A DNA stretch of 64,000 nt from Bacteroidota bacterium (GCA_030706405.1 JAUZOO010000010.1:124001-188000); one strand, 5' to 3'; numbered from the stretch's first letter, positions 8,849 through 17,302 are shown. Numbers and translations are program-made. The notes: generated by a model from the letters alone, not told the origin.

Positions 8849-9447
8849 TATTTGGCCCGGCGGTTTATTTCATCACGGATTATTGAGGCCCGTTCATAGT
8901 TTTCTTTCGAAATAGCTTCGCTTAAAAGATCCTTTAGTTCATCTATATCAAGCTCTTTCAATTCGTCGTTCTCGGGCTGAACAATCTCGGGTTTGGCCTC
9001 ATCTCCTTCGGCTTTGTGTCCATGAACGTCATTCTCAAAATCAATAACAATGCCAGCTTTGGCAATAATATCTTCGGTAGTGAAAATAGGACATTTAAAA
9101 CGTAAGGCAAGCGCTATGGAATCAGACGTGCGAGCATCAATAGAAATACGGGTCTGGCCATTATCACATATTAATTTTGAAAAGAATACGCCTTCTTCCA
9201 GTTTATAAATGTTAACCTCGATAAGGGTGATTTTAAATGCTGTGGCAAAGTTCACAAATAAATCATGAGTCAGGGGGCGGGGTGGTTTTAGTCCTTCCAA
9301 TTGAATTGCAATAGCTTGAGCTTCAAATCCTCCAACAATAATAGGTACTCTTCGTTGCCCGTTTTCTTCGCTTAAAACCAAGGCATAAGCTCCCGATTGG
9401 GTTTGACTATATGAAATACCTAAAACATTAAGCCTAATCTTATTCAC
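8848..9447 (-). CDS. Bifunctional nuclease (DUF151) family protein with UVR motif
   Basis: A 199-aa protein. Residues 1-130 match the DUF151/BFN domain (PF02577): VPIIVGGFEAQAIAIQLEG, RPLTHDLF, SIDARTSDSIALALR, CPIFTTEDII. An acidic linker (about 140-165) leads to a C-terminal UvrB/UvrC-type coiled coil, LKDLLSEAISKENYERASIIRDEI. DUF151 proteins are called bifunctional nucleases from limited plant work; the activity is not proven for bacterial members. First gene of the operon with the CNT transporter (overlap TAATG) and the OppC-like permease. Confidence 0.9.
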   Translation of the reverse strand: MNKIRLNVLGISYSQTQSGAYALVLSEENGQRRVPIIVGGFEAQAIAIQLEGLKPPRPLTHDLFVNFATAFKITLIEVNIYKLEEGVFFSKLICDNGQTRISIDARTSDSIALALRFKCPIFTTEDIIAKAGIVIDFENDVHGHKAEGDEAKPEIVQPENDELKELDIDELKDLLSEAISKENYERASIIRDEINRRAK

Positions 9448-9479
9448 GCGAGAATTTCATTTAGAATTTATATCGAACA

Positions 9480-9487
9480 CAAATATA
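9480..9487 (-). promoter_or_regulatory. Putative -7 box for the DUF151 operon
   Basis: TATATTTG on the minus strand, 33 bp before the start codon, matches TAnnTTTG exactly. No clear -33 box at the standard spacing. Confidence 0.5.
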
Positions 9488-9524
9488 ATGAAATCAACAA
9501 AACTTTTAGTAAATATAATATAAT

Positions 9525-9544
9525 GTCGTTTTGACAAAAACGAC
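9525..9544. repeat. Perfect short inverted repeat
   Basis: GTCGTTTT-gaca-AAAACGAC lies in the divergent region between the DUF151 gene and rplU. There is no T tail, so an operator-like site is more likely than a terminator. Function unknown. Confidence 0.45.
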
Positions 9545-9635
9545 GGAGTGCATTTACATTCGAAGAAACCTCTCCGGCACAAAAAAGTTTAAATCACATT
9601 GAAATACAATTCCTAATAAAATTCATTATAAAATG

Positions 9636-9666
9636 TTTGTACTTGATTGAAAGTTTTATATTTTTG
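9636..9666 (+). promoter_or_regulatory. rplU-rpmA promoter
   Basis: TTTG (9636-9639), a 19-bp spacer, then TATTTTTG (9659-9666). This is the canonical Bacteroidota -33/-7 arrangement and the best promoter in the window, about 35 bp before rplU. Confidence 0.8.
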
Positions 9667-9700
9667 CAGTCCATTTTGTAAATAAAGAAAAACAAATAAA

Positions 9701-10012
9701 ATGTACGCAATAGTTGACATCGCAGGCCAACAATTTAAGGTAGAAAAAGACCAGAAAGTTTTTGTTCACCGCTTGGAAGCCGAAGAAGGAGCAAATGTAT
9801 CGTTTAACCAAGTTCTGTTGGTTGATAACGACGGAGACGTTAAAGTTGGCGTTCCCACAGTAGACGGGGCTATTATCTCCGCTAAAGTACTGGCCCACGT
9901 TCGTGGTGACAAAGTATTGGTTTTCAAAAAGAAAAGAAGAAAAGGTTATCAAAAACTGAGCGGTCACCGTCAGGATTTAACCCAGATTCAAGTAGAAGAT
10001 ATCAAAGCTTAA
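9701..10012 (+). CDS. rplU: 50S ribosomal protein L21
   Basis: A 103-aa ribosomal protein that binds 23S rRNA. The start [18 protein letters not shown] and the C-terminal [16 protein letters not shown] are signatures of L21. It is followed 31 bp later by rpmA, the usual L21-L27 pair. A canonical promoter lies directly upstream. Confidence 0.98.
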   Translation: MYAIVDIAGQQFKVEKDQKVFVHRLEAEEGANVSFNQVLLVDNDGDVKVGVPTVDGAIISAKVLAHVRGDKVLVFKKKRRKGYQKLSGHRQDLTQIQVEDIKA

Positions 10013-10043
10013 GGTTCAACGGATTTTTTAAAAATATTCAAAC

Positions 10044-10310
10044 ATGGCACACAAAAAAGGTGCGGGTAGTTCCCGTAACGGTAGAGAGTCGGAAAGTAAA
10101 CGACTTGGTATCAAATTATTCGGCGGTCAGGGTGCTAAAGCCGGAGCTATTATCGTACGTCAAAGAGGTACTGTACACAATCCGGGCTTAAATGTAGGTA
10201 TTGGCAAAGACCACACCTTATTTGCACTGGTTAACGGCACTGTAGAATTCAGAAGAAAAACTAACAACAAATCGTACGTTTCGGTTGTTCCTTTTGCAGT
10301 TGCAGAATAA
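10044..10310 (+). CDS. rpmA: 50S ribosomal protein L27
   Basis: An 88-aa large-subunit protein near the peptidyl-transferase centre. The N-terminus [20 protein letters not shown] is the L27 signature; it begins directly with the functional sequence, without the cleaved extension of Firmicutes L27. [20 protein letters not shown] is also conserved. Co-transcribed with rplU. Confidence 0.98.
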   Translation: MAHKKGAGSSRNGRESESKRLGIKLFGGQGAKAGAIIVRQRGTVHNPGLNVGIGKDHTLFALVNGTVEFRRKTNNKSYVSVVPFAVAE

Positions 10311-10335
10311 CAGAACACGGTTTTTTTGATATTGT

Positions 10336-10391
10336 CTCCTGTACAATTACTATCTTTAGGTGGTAAATGGTACAGGAGATTTTTATTTTTG
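10336..10391 (+). terminator. Terminator-like hairpin merging into the serS promoter
   Basis: CTCCTGTAC (10336-10344) pairs with GTACAGGAG (10370-10378) across a 25-nt loop, followed by ATTTTTATTTTTG. The same T-rich tail holds TATTTTTG (10384-10391), an exact -7 box placed 57 bp before serS, so one sequence may end rpmA and start serS. Confidence 0.6.
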
Positions 10392-10448
10392 CGATTTAAC
10401 GAACCTGAGTCGGGAACTTTACCATCCTGATTCGAACAACCTAAAAAT

Positions 10449-11723
10449 ATGCTTACGGTTAAATTCATCGAAGAAAACACAGATTACGTTATTGAACGGT
10501 TAGCTGTAAAACGGTTCAATGGCACAGAAATCATCGGTCAAATTCTTGATCTCGACAAAAAACGCCGGCAATTACAAAACCGCAACGACAATATTTTGGC
10601 GGAAATGAACAGCATTGCCAAAGAAATCGGGATACTTTACAAATCGGGGAAAGCTCAGGAAGCCGAGGCTGCCAAGCAAAGAACCGCATTGTTGAAAGAA
10701 GAAACGAAACAACATAGTGCCGAACTTGACGAAACCGAAAAGCAGGTAAAAGAACTATTGGTACAGGTTCCTAACCTTCCACATATTTCCGTGCCCAGGG
10801 GTAACGGGGCCGAAGACAACGAAACTGTTCGTACCGGAGGCCAGATGCCAGAGCTCAGTGCCGATGCCGTTCCTCACTGGGATTTAGCTAAGAAATACGA
10901 CATAATCGACTTCGAACTTGGCAACAAAATCACCGGAGCCGGATTTCCTGTTTATAAGGGGAAAGGATCAAAGCTTCAGCGTGCGCTTATAAACTTCTTC
11001 CTTGATGAAGGCGAAAAGGCCGGCTACAAAGAATACATGCCTCCGCTTATGGTCAACGAAGACTCGGGCTATGGCACGGGTCAGCTTCCCGATAAGGAAG
11101 GCCAGATGTATCATGCTACACTCGATAATTATTACCTGATACCAACCGCCGAAGTGCCGGTAACCAATATTTGGCGCGATGTTATCGTTAATGCATCTGA
11201 ATTCCCTATTAAAGCTACGGCTTACACGCCATGTTTCCGCCGCGAAGCAGGTTCGTATGGTAAAGATGTTCGCGGGTTGAACCGTCTTCACCAGTTTGAT
11301 AAAGTAGAAATTGTTCAGATTCAGCATCCATCCAAATCGTACGAGACTCTTGAAGAAATGGTAGCCCACGTGGAAGGCCTCGTGAAAAAACTTGAACTTC
11401 CATACCGCATTTTGCGCCTCTGCGGTGGTGATATGAGTTTTACCTCGGCCCTCACTTTCGACTTTGAAGTATATGCCGCCGCTCAGCAACGCTGGTTGGA
11501 AGTAAGCTCGGTTTCGAACTTCGAATCGTTCCAGGCTAACCGTCTTAAACTCAGATACCGCGACGAGGTGGAAAAGAAAACCAACCTTGCCCACACCCTT
11601 AACGGTAGTGCATTGGCATTGCCTCGCATAGTTGCTGCTCTGCTCGAAAATAATCAAACCGAAAAAGGTATTAAAATTCCTGCGGCTTTGGTTCCTTATA
11701 CCAGATTTGAATATATCGACTAA
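10449..11723 (+). CDS. serS: Seryl-tRNA synthetase
   Basis: A 424-aa class II aminoacyl-tRNA synthetase that charges tRNA-Ser. Residues 1-105 form the long coiled-coil arm that contacts the tRNA variable loop (LDLDKKRRQLQNRNDNILAEM). The catalytic core has motif 2 TPCFRREAGSYGKDVRGLNRLHQFDKVE and motif 3 LNGSALALPRIVAALLENNQ. Length is standard. Single-gene unit with its own terminator. Confidence 0.98.
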   Translation: MLTVKFIEENTDYVIERLAVKRFNGTEIIGQILDLDKKRRQLQNRNDNILAEMNSIAKEIGILYKSGKAQEAEAAKQRTALLKEETKQHSAELDETEKQVKELLVQVPNLPHISVPRGNGAEDNETVRTGGQMPELSADAVPHWDLAKKYDIIDFELGNKITGAGFPVYKGKGSKLQRALINFFLDEGEKAGYKEYMPPLMVNEDSGYGTGQLPDKEGQMYHATLDNYYLIPTAEVPVTNIWRDVIVNASEFPIKATAYTPCFRREAGSYGKDVRGLNRLHQFDKVEIVQIQHPSKSYETLEEMVAHVEGLVKKLELPYRILRLCGGDMSFTSALTFDFEVYAAAQQRWLEVSSVSNFESFQANRLKLRYRDEVEKKTNLAHTLNGSALALPRIVAALLENNQTEKGIKIPAALVPYTRFEYID

Positions 11724-11742
11724 TCAATCAATTATTTATATT

Positions 11743-11777
11743 AAAAAGCTCCTGAAAAATCAGGGGCTTTTTGTTTT
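11743..11777 (+). terminator. Intrinsic terminator of serS
   Basis: A stem AAAAAGCtCCTG / CAGGgGCTTTTT with an AAAAAT loop and trailing T run, 20 bp past the serS stop. Confidence 0.9.
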
Positions 11778-11918
11778 TAGCCCTTTCCTGATAATTTTTT
11801 AAAAATTTAAATTTGGCATATTTGTTGTTTTAGAAGGGCTTTCATTTAACTCCGTTATAGATTCGATTACGGTAATTGAGTGTTGAAAATCAGTGTAAAA
11901 CATTTTAAAAACTAAACT

Positions 11919-12401
11919 ATGAAAAAGCAAAGAGTATTTTTATTGCTGGTATTATCTTTCTTTACCGGCAAATTATTTTCTCAAACAATAGAAAGTTTTG
12001 AAGAAACAGCTAAAAAGAGCAATGCTATATTGTTCGAAGATACGGCCCTTAAGGTGAAACCAAAATTGGCTGATAGAAAGGTTTATGACAAGTGGATTAA
12101 GGATAATAACAAGAAGTATCAGGATTTTTCGCAGATTGCCATGGGCGAGCCCATTTCTGTTACTGTAGCAATTCTTCTTGATGAGCAGGGAAATATTGTT
12201 GCTTCAGCAATATCAAAGAGTGTAGGTTTTGGGTTTGACGAAGAAGCCTTGCGTCTGATAAAAGAAAATCCTAATAGATGGAATCCCGGAATGCTAAAAG
12301 GGAAGCCTGTTCCTGTTGAACTTCGGTATCAGATTGATTTTATAAATAATAGCAATTTTTTTGCCACAAAAAATAATAAAAAGATTTTCAAACAATATTA
12401 G
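11919..12401 (+). CDS. Secreted TonB C-terminal-like small protein
   Basis: A 160-aa protein. A signal peptide (MKKQRVFLLLVLSFFTGKLFSQ) precedes about 65 residues of charged linker and a C-terminal domain resembling the TonB C-terminus: PISVTVAILLDEQGNIVASAISKSVGFGFDEEALRLI, then WNPGMLKGKPVPVELRYQIDF. Classical TonB has an uncleaved anchor and a Pro-rich spacer; here the spacer is absent and the N-terminus looks cleavable (FSQ), so it is unlikely to be a working TonB. Function unknown. It stands alone, with no clear promoter. Confidence 0.75.
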   Translation: MKKQRVFLLLVLSFFTGKLFSQTIESFEETAKKSNAILFEDTALKVKPKLADRKVYDKWIKDNNKKYQDFSQIAMGEPISVTVAILLDEQGNIVASAISKSVGFGFDEEALRLIKENPNRWNPGMLKGKPVPVELRYQIDFINNSNFFATKNNKKIFKQY

Positions 12402-12463
12402 TCATCTTCTATAAAGAAGGGAGCAAATGAGGAGACGTATCTTATTTTTTATTTAACGAACCT

Positions 12464-12495
12464 CTTGTTTTTTTAAAAATTAATTTCTTCTTTTG
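12464..12495 (+). promoter_or_regulatory. Possible trp operon promoter
   Basis: CTTG (12464-12467), a 20-bp spacer, then TTCTTTTG (12488-12495), one change from TAnnTTTG. This would start transcription about 20-25 bp before the leader peptide ATG, the right place for an attenuated leader. Confidence 0.45.
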
Positions 12496-12524
12496 CTGAC
12501 ATAAATCATTTTCGAAACAAACAA

Positions 12525-12596
12525 ATGAACAATATATCTCTGAATAGAAATTGGTGGTGGCGTCTACTTTATTCCATAAGCCGGAATGAGGAGTAG
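12525..12596 (+). CDS. trpL: trp operon leader peptide (three tandem Trp codons)
   Basis: A 23-codon ORF, absent from the ORF track because it is short: MNNISLNRN-WWW-RLLYSISRNEE, stop TAG. Three consecutive TGG codons (12552-12560) occur in a 23-aa peptide just before trpE. Directly after them CTACTTTATTCC (12564-12575) can pair with GGAATGAGGAGTAG (12583-12596), a 1:2-type pause hairpin, and the terminator hairpin at 12634-12660 follows. This is the standard layout of ribosome-mediated attenuation: ribosome stalling on Trp codons under tryptophan shortage would favour read-through. The exact antiterminator pairing is not obvious by eye; AGCCC (12595-12599) can pair with GGGCT in the 3' terminator arm. 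No Shine-Dalgarno is visible, as is common in this phylum. Confidence 0.88.
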   Translation: MNNISLNRNWWWRLLYSISRNEE

Positions 12597-12633
12597 CCCC
12601 GTGTTTCTATCCCAGAAAAGATAAAATACAGAA

Positions 12634-12660
12634 GCTCGCCGATACCGGCGGGCTTTTTTT
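12634..12660 (+). terminator. trp attenuator terminator
   Basis: An 8-bp GC-rich stem GCTCGCCG-atac-CGGCGGGC is followed by seven Ts. It lies 38 bp after the leader peptide stop and 42 bp before trpE, so it ends the leader transcript before the structural genes unless antitermination occurs. Confidence 0.88.
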
Positions 12661-12701
12661 GTTTTTGCACTAAAAATTTAATAACGATAATAATTTGCAT
12701 T

Positions 12702-14105
12702 ATGGCGTTCAAATTTAAAACCAACACTAAAAAGGTACTTGCCGACACCCTTACTCCGGTGAGCATCTATCTGAAATTACGCGATATGTATCCCGGAGCC
12801 TTTTTACTCGAAAGCTCCGACTATCATGGCAATGAAAACAGCTTTTCGTTCGTTTGCCTTAATCCGATTGCTTCCATTGTAGTTGACAATTATCAGGTTA
12901 CATGTTCTTATCCTGATAATTCAACCACTAGCCAAGCCATCGCCAAACCCGCCGATTTCTCGGCAGCCATGAAGACCTTCATGCAAAGTTTCGACACCTG
13001 CGAGAATGGCGAGAAACTTCCTGTAAACGGTTTGTTTGGCTATTCTTCATACGATGCCGTTAAATACTTCGAAACCCTTAAACTTTCGGCTCCGCAAAAC
13101 GAAGCTTACAAGATTCCCGATGTCTGTTATCAGTACTTTAAGTATGTGATTGCCATCAACCACTTTAAGAACGTTATGTACATTATCGAAAATCTTACTG
13201 AAGGAGAAAATAGCGAGTGCGACCGCATTGAGCGACTGCTTTATACCATGAATCTTACGACAGGTCGTTTTTCGTGTGCTGACACCGAAACGTCCAACAT
13301 CACCGATGAGGAATATCGGCAGATGGTAACCTGCGGAAAAGAAGCCTGCTATCGTGGTAATGTTTTTCAGATTGTGCTGGCCCGTCAGTTTGCTCGTCAA
13401 TACAATGGCGATGACTTTAATGTGTATCGGGCTTTACGCTCTATAAATCCTTCTCCATACTTGTTTTATTTCGATTTTAAAGATTACCGTATCTTTGGTT
13501 CTTCGCCAGAGGTTCAGATAAAGATTAAAGACGGGAAAGCTAATATTAACCCTATTGCCGGAACTGCCAAACGCACCGGCGATGACGAAAAGGACAAGGA
13601 ATTGGCCCGTCAGCTTGCCGCCGATCCCAAGGAAAACGCAGAACACGTGATGCTCGTCGATTTGGCCCGTAACGATCTGAGCCGCTATGGAACAGGGGTT
13701 AGCGTCGAGAGTTTCCGCGAAGTGCAGTTTTATTCGCACGTCCTTCACCTGGTATCGACCGTATCGGCAAAACTTAACGATCAGTCGGGGGCGGTGGATA
13801 TGTACATGGCAACATTCCCGGCTGGTACACTTTCGGGGGCACCTAAGTATAAAGCCATGGAACTGATTGACGGCATCGAAAACCAATCGCGTGGATATTA
13901 TGGTGGAGCCATCGGATACATCGGATTCGACGGGACTTTGAACCATGCCATCATGATACGCACGTTCCTAAGCAAGAACCACACGCTTTATTGTCAGGCC
14001 GGAGCAGGGATTGTGGCTGCATCAAACGAAGAGAGCGAACTTCAGGAGGTAAATAACAAACTCGGAGCTTTGAAAAAAGCTTTTGAACTGGCTAAAGAGC
14101 TTTAA
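12702..14105 (+). CDS. trpE: Anthranilate synthase component I
   Basis: A 467-aa subunit that makes anthranilate from chorismate with ammonia delivered by TrpG; first step of tryptophan synthesis. The N-terminal LLESSD motif (about 32) is the tryptophan feedback site. The chorismate-binding core has NPSPYLFYFDF, INPIAGTAKRTGDDEKD, HVMLVDLARNDLSRYG and GTLSGAPKYKAMELID. LLESS and the trpG partner argue against PabB. First structural gene of trpEGDCFBA, downstream of the attenuator. Confidence 0.97.
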   Translation: MAFKFKTNTKKVLADTLTPVSIYLKLRDMYPGAFLLESSDYHGNENSFSFVCLNPIASIVVDNYQVTCSYPDNSTTSQAIAKPADFSAAMKTFMQSFDTCENGEKLPVNGLFGYSSYDAVKYFETLKLSAPQNEAYKIPDVCYQYFKYVIAINHFKNVMYIIENLTEGENSECDRIERLLYTMNLTTGRFSCADTETSNITDEEYRQMVTCGKEACYRGNVFQIVLARQFARQYNGDDFNVYRALRSINPSPYLFYFDFKDYRIFGSSPEVQIKIKDGKANINPIAGTAKRTGDDEKDKELARQLAADPKENAEHVMLVDLARNDLSRYGTGVSVESFREVQFYSHVLHLVSTVSAKLNDQSGAVDMYMATFPAGTLSGAPKYKAMELIDGIENQSRGYYGGAIGYIGFDGTLNHAIMIRTFLSKNHTLYCQAGAGIVAASNEESELQEVNNKLGALKKAFELAKEL

Positions 14106-14155
14106 TTAGACGACGGTCTGCGGTCTATCGACTCAAAACATTAAAACAAAACATC
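14106..14155 (+). repeat. trpE-trpG spacer tract
   Basis: The spacer has the short iterated word ggtctgcggtctatcgac, reminiscent of low-complexity operon spacer repeats seen at other sites here (compare 27250-27281). No promoter or terminator signal. Confidence 0.35.
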
Positions 14156-14731
14156 ATGAAAAATAAGATATTAGTCATCGACAATTACGATTCGTTTGTA
14201 TATAACCTTGTTCATTATATTGAAAAAATTACGGGCGAGAGACCCGATGTTTACCGCAATGACGAGATAAGCATCGAAGATGTTGGCAAGTACGATAAAA
14301 TTCTGTTATCGCCCGGTCCCGGTGTGCCTTCGGAAGCAGGAATTATTCTCGATGTAATTCGAAAATATTCCCCAACGCACAGTATCTTTGGTGTTTGTCT
14401 CGGTCATCAGGCTATTGGCGAAGCTTTCGGCGGACAGCTGACAAACCTTGATACGGTTTATCACGGAATCGCTTCCAAAATACAGGTGTTGACTCCCGGC
14501 GACCCGCTCTATAAAGGTATTCCTGCAGAGTTCAACGTGGGGCGTTACCATTCGTGGGTTGTGTCGCGTGAAGGTTTACCCGATTGCTTTACCATCACCA
14601 CCGAAGACGAAAGCGGTATGATTATGGGCATTAGTCATAAACAATACAACGTCCGCGGGGTGCAGTTTCATCCCGAATCAGTTCTCACCGAACATGGAAT
14701 GAAGATGGTTGAAAACTGGTTAGCAATTTGA
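14156..14731 (+). CDS. trpG: Anthranilate synthase component II (glutamine amidotransferase)
   Basis: A 191-aa class I glutamine amidotransferase that feeds ammonia to TrpE. The start ILVIDNYDSFVYNLVHYIE is typical, the nucleophile Cys is in FGVCLGHQAIGEAFGG (about 79-94), and the His/Glu pair is in GVQFHPESVLTEHG near residue 172. It may also serve p-aminobenzoate synthesis, as TrpG/PabA sharing is common; no second copy is visible here. It is 50 bp after trpE; the spacer holds a short repeat-like tract. Confidence 0.97.
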   Translation: MKNKILVIDNYDSFVYNLVHYIEKITGERPDVYRNDEISIEDVGKYDKILLSPGPGVPSEAGIILDVIRKYSPTHSIFGVCLGHQAIGEAFGGQLTNLDTVYHGIASKIQVLTPGDPLYKGIPAEFNVGRYHSWVVSREGLPDCFTITTEDESGMIMGISHKQYNVRGVQFHPESVLTEHGMKMVENWLAI

Positions 14732-14822
14732 TAGTTTGCCAATAAATTAATGTGACAATTTGCCAATGGGCAATGAGTTATTTGGAGTCAGTCTTGGCTC
14801 TAGGTTCTAATTAATTAAAACA
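14732..14822 (+). repeat. trpG-trpD spacer repeat tract
   Basis: A 91-bp spacer with the iterated word aatttgccaat (atagtttgccaataaattaatg, gacaatttgccaatgggcaatg) followed by gtcttggctctaggttctaa. Imperfect short tandem words of this type seem to be a spacer family. No ORF. Confidence 0.5.
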
Positions 14823-15812
14823 ATGAAAGAAACCCTTTCTTATTTATTTGAAGGCAATATTTTGTCTCAACAAAACGCTAAAGATGTGCTTACCGATATT
14901 GCCTCCGGCAAATTCTCGGAAGCTGAAATTGCTTCATTTTTTACCGTTTACCGAATGCGTAAGATTACGGCGCAGGAAATACTTGGTTTCCGTGAGGCCA
15001 TGATTAGCGTTGCGGTTCCCGTTGAGATGGACGGATTCACAACTATCGACCTTTGCGGTACTGGTGGCGATGGGAAGAACACGTTTAACATCTCTACCCT
15101 TTCGTCTTTTGTGTTGGCCGGGGCTGGTGCAAAAGTGGTGAAACACGGCAACTACGGGCTTTCATCACCTTGTGGGTCGTCCAATATTATGGAATATTTC
15201 GGGTATCAATTTAGCACCGATAACAATAAGTTAAGGAAGGAAATGGAAGAATGCGGCATCTGCTACCTTCATGCACCTATCTTCCATCCGGCTATGAAGT
15301 ATGTGGCTCCGGTACGCAAAGCTTTAAAGGTGAAAACTTTTTTTAATATGCTGGGACCCATGACTAATCCGGCCCGTCCGCAGGCGCAGTTTGTGGGTGT
15401 TTTCAGCACCGAGGTACAAAAAATGTATGCCGAAGTATTGCAACTCGCTGGCATTCGCCATGGGATAGTACATAGCTTGGATGGTTATGATGAGATTTCG
15501 TTAACCGGAGAATTTTGTGTTGCCGGTCATGGCAAGGAGACAACGTACACTCCCGAATCGCTGGGATTAATACGCGTGAATCCGGGGGAACTTCACGGAG
15601 GTGATACTATCGACGAAGCTGCTGACATTTTTCTTTCCGTACTCGAAGGCAAGGGAACTAAAGTGCAAACGGAAGTTGTGGTTGCCAATTCGGCCTTTGC
15701 CCTGTCGTGCTATTTCCCCGATAAATCTATCCCCGACTGCATTGCCATGGCCCGGGAATCATTATCTAGTGGTAAAGCGTTGCAAGTGTTTAAAAAATTA
15801 TTGAATAAGTAA
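14823..15812 (+). CDS. trpD: Anthranilate phosphoribosyltransferase
   Basis: A 329-aa enzyme that transfers phosphoribosyl from PRPP to anthranilate. The PRPP-binding signature GTGGDGKNTFNIST (about 80) and the following KHGNYGLSSPCGSSNIMEYFGY are intact; HPAMKYVAPVRKAL and FFNMLGPMTNPARP match the family. Normal length. It is followed by trpC after 3 bp. Confidence 0.97.
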   Translation: MKETLSYLFEGNILSQQNAKDVLTDIASGKFSEAEIASFFTVYRMRKITAQEILGFREAMISVAVPVEMDGFTTIDLCGTGGDGKNTFNISTLSSFVLAGAGAKVVKHGNYGLSSPCGSSNIMEYFGYQFSTDNNKLRKEMEECGICYLHAPIFHPAMKYVAPVRKALKVKTFFNMLGPMTNPARPQAQFVGVFSTEVQKMYAEVLQLAGIRHGIVHSLDGYDEISLTGEFCVAGHGKETTYTPESLGLIRVNPGELHGGDTIDEAADIFLSVLEGKGTKVQTEVVVANSAFALSCYFPDKSIPDCIAMARESLSSGKALQVFKKLLNK

Positions 15813-15815
15813 GCC

Positions 15816-16598
15816 ATGACTATTCTCGACAAAATTATTGCCGAAAAATATAACGAAGTAAAAGTCCAAAAGGCGATTGTTTCAATTTCAGAACTTGAAA
15901 AGAAAGACGCATTTAAGCGTACCTGCATTTCGCTGAAAGAATCGCTTACGCATCCCGGCTCGTCGGGCATCATTGCGGAGTTTAAACGTAAATCGCCGTC
16001 CAAAGGCTTTATCAACAGTAATGTTGCTGTTGAAGATGTGACCTCCGGTTACGCCAAAGCTGGTGCTGCCGGGCTTTCCGTACTTACCGACCGTCAGTTT
16101 TTTGGGGGCTCTTTGGTTGATTTGGTCGCAGCCCGTGGTGTTAACTCCATTCCAATTTTGCGTAAAGATTTTATGGTTGACGAATACCAGATTATCGAGG
16201 CTAAAGCCATGGGTGCCGACGTCATCCTGCTCATTGCCGCCTCGCTCGACCTTCCGTTGATTAAAAGGCTGGCATCTTGCGCTAAATCGCTTGGATTGGA
16301 AATTCTCTTCGAAATTCACGCTCAGGAAGAACTCGAAAAAATCGTGGATGAGGTGGACATGGTGGGTGTAAATAACCGTAATCTCAAGGATTTCCATGTC
16401 GATTTGGAGCATTCGTTAAAATTGGCGGCACAGCTTCCCGATAAATTCGTGAAAGTGTCGGAAAGCGGCATCGACAATCCCGACACCATTAAATACCTGC
16501 GTTCGTTCGGGTTTAAAGGTTTTCTGATCGGCGAAAACTTTATGAAACAACCTAACCCGGGCTATGCCTGCGGGGAGTTTATAAAACAGATGATTTAG
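15816..16598 (+). CDS. trpC: Indole-3-glycerol phosphate synthase
   Basis: A 260-aa TIM-barrel enzyme that closes the indole ring from CdRP. Conserved segments are IIAEFKRKSPSKG (about 52), GLSVLTDRQFFGGS, ILRKDFMVDEYQIIEAKAMGAD, LEILFEIHAQEEL, GVNNRNLKDF and VSESGI. It is separate from trpF, not fused as in Escherichia coli. The spacing of 3 bp after trpD suggests coupling. Confidence 0.97.
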   Translation: MTILDKIIAEKYNEVKVQKAIVSISELEKKDAFKRTCISLKESLTHPGSSGIIAEFKRKSPSKGFINSNVAVEDVTSGYAKAGAAGLSVLTDRQFFGGSLVDLVAARGVNSIPILRKDFMVDEYQIIEAKAMGADVILLIAASLDLPLIKRLASCAKSLGLEILFEIHAQEELEKIVDEVDMVGVNNRNLKDFHVDLEHSLKLAAQLPDKFVKVSESGIDNPDTIKYLRSFGFKGFLIGENFMKQPNPGYACGEFIKQMI

Positions 16599-16662
16599 CT
16601 GTAAACCGTTAGCCTTTGGCTATTAGCGAAAGACCAACGGCTTACAGCCAATAGCTTATACC
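16599..16662 (+). repeat. trpC-trpF spacer palindromic tract
   Basis: An imperfect inverted repeat: gctgtaaaccgtt pairs with aacggcttacagc, and ggctattagc recurs as gccaatagc. It is rich in the words ggctattagc / cttacagc and looks like a degenerate palindromic repeat inserted in an operon spacer. Confidence 0.5.
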
Positions 16663-17271
16663 ATGCTTATAAAAGTTTGCGGAATGCGCGATAGCGCTAA
16701 TATACAACAGGTAGCCGCCTTGCAGCCCGACTGGATGGGTTTTATCTTTTATCCCAAATCGAAGCGTTATGTGGGAAAGGAATTTGTTCATCCATGTGTG
16801 CCCGGCATAAAAACTGTGGCGGTATTTGTGGACGAAGAGCCCGGCAAAGTTCGCGACATTATTAACGATAACAGGTTCGACTTTGCCCAGCTGCACGGCG
16901 ACGAGTCTCCGGTTTATTGTCAAAAAATAAAAGAATACGGAATCCATGTCATTAAAGCCTTTGGAATTCATGAAGGATTTAACTGGCAAAAATTGAAACA
17001 ATATCAGGATGTTTGCGATTATTTTCTGTTCGACACCAGTACTGCTGATTATGGTGGGAGTGGGCAGAAGTTTGACTGGAGTATCCTCGGAAATTACAGG
17101 TTATCGAAACCTTTCCTGCTAAGCGGAGGTATTGGTCCCGATGATGCGGCTGAAATTCAAACCATAAAACATTCTGCTTTGGCCGGAATTGATCTGAACA
17201 GCAAGTTCGAAACTGCCCCGGCATTAAAAGATGTAGAGAAATTGAGAATATTTTTAACAGAGTTGAGATAG
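16663..17271 (+). CDS. trpF: Phosphoribosylanthranilate isomerase
   Basis: A 202-aa TIM-barrel isomerase acting between TrpD and TrpC. The start LIKVCGMRDSANI carries the catalytic Cys-Gly-Met, and FAQLHGDESPVYC, LFDTSTADYGGSGQKFDWSIL and LSGGIGPDDAAEI with the phosphate loop GIDLNSKFE are present. Normal length. Confidence 0.97.
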   Translation: MLIKVCGMRDSANIQQVAALQPDWMGFIFYPKSKRYVGKEFVHPCVPGIKTVAVFVDEEPGKVRDIINDNRFDFAQLHGDESPVYCQKIKEYGIHVIKAFGIHEGFNWQKLKQYQDVCDYFLFDTSTADYGGSGQKFDWSILGNYRLSKPFLLSGGIGPDDAAEIQTIKHSALAGIDLNSKFETAPALKDVEKLRIFLTELR

Positions 17272-17302
17272 CTAATTCCCAACGCCCAATTACACATAAG
17301 AT

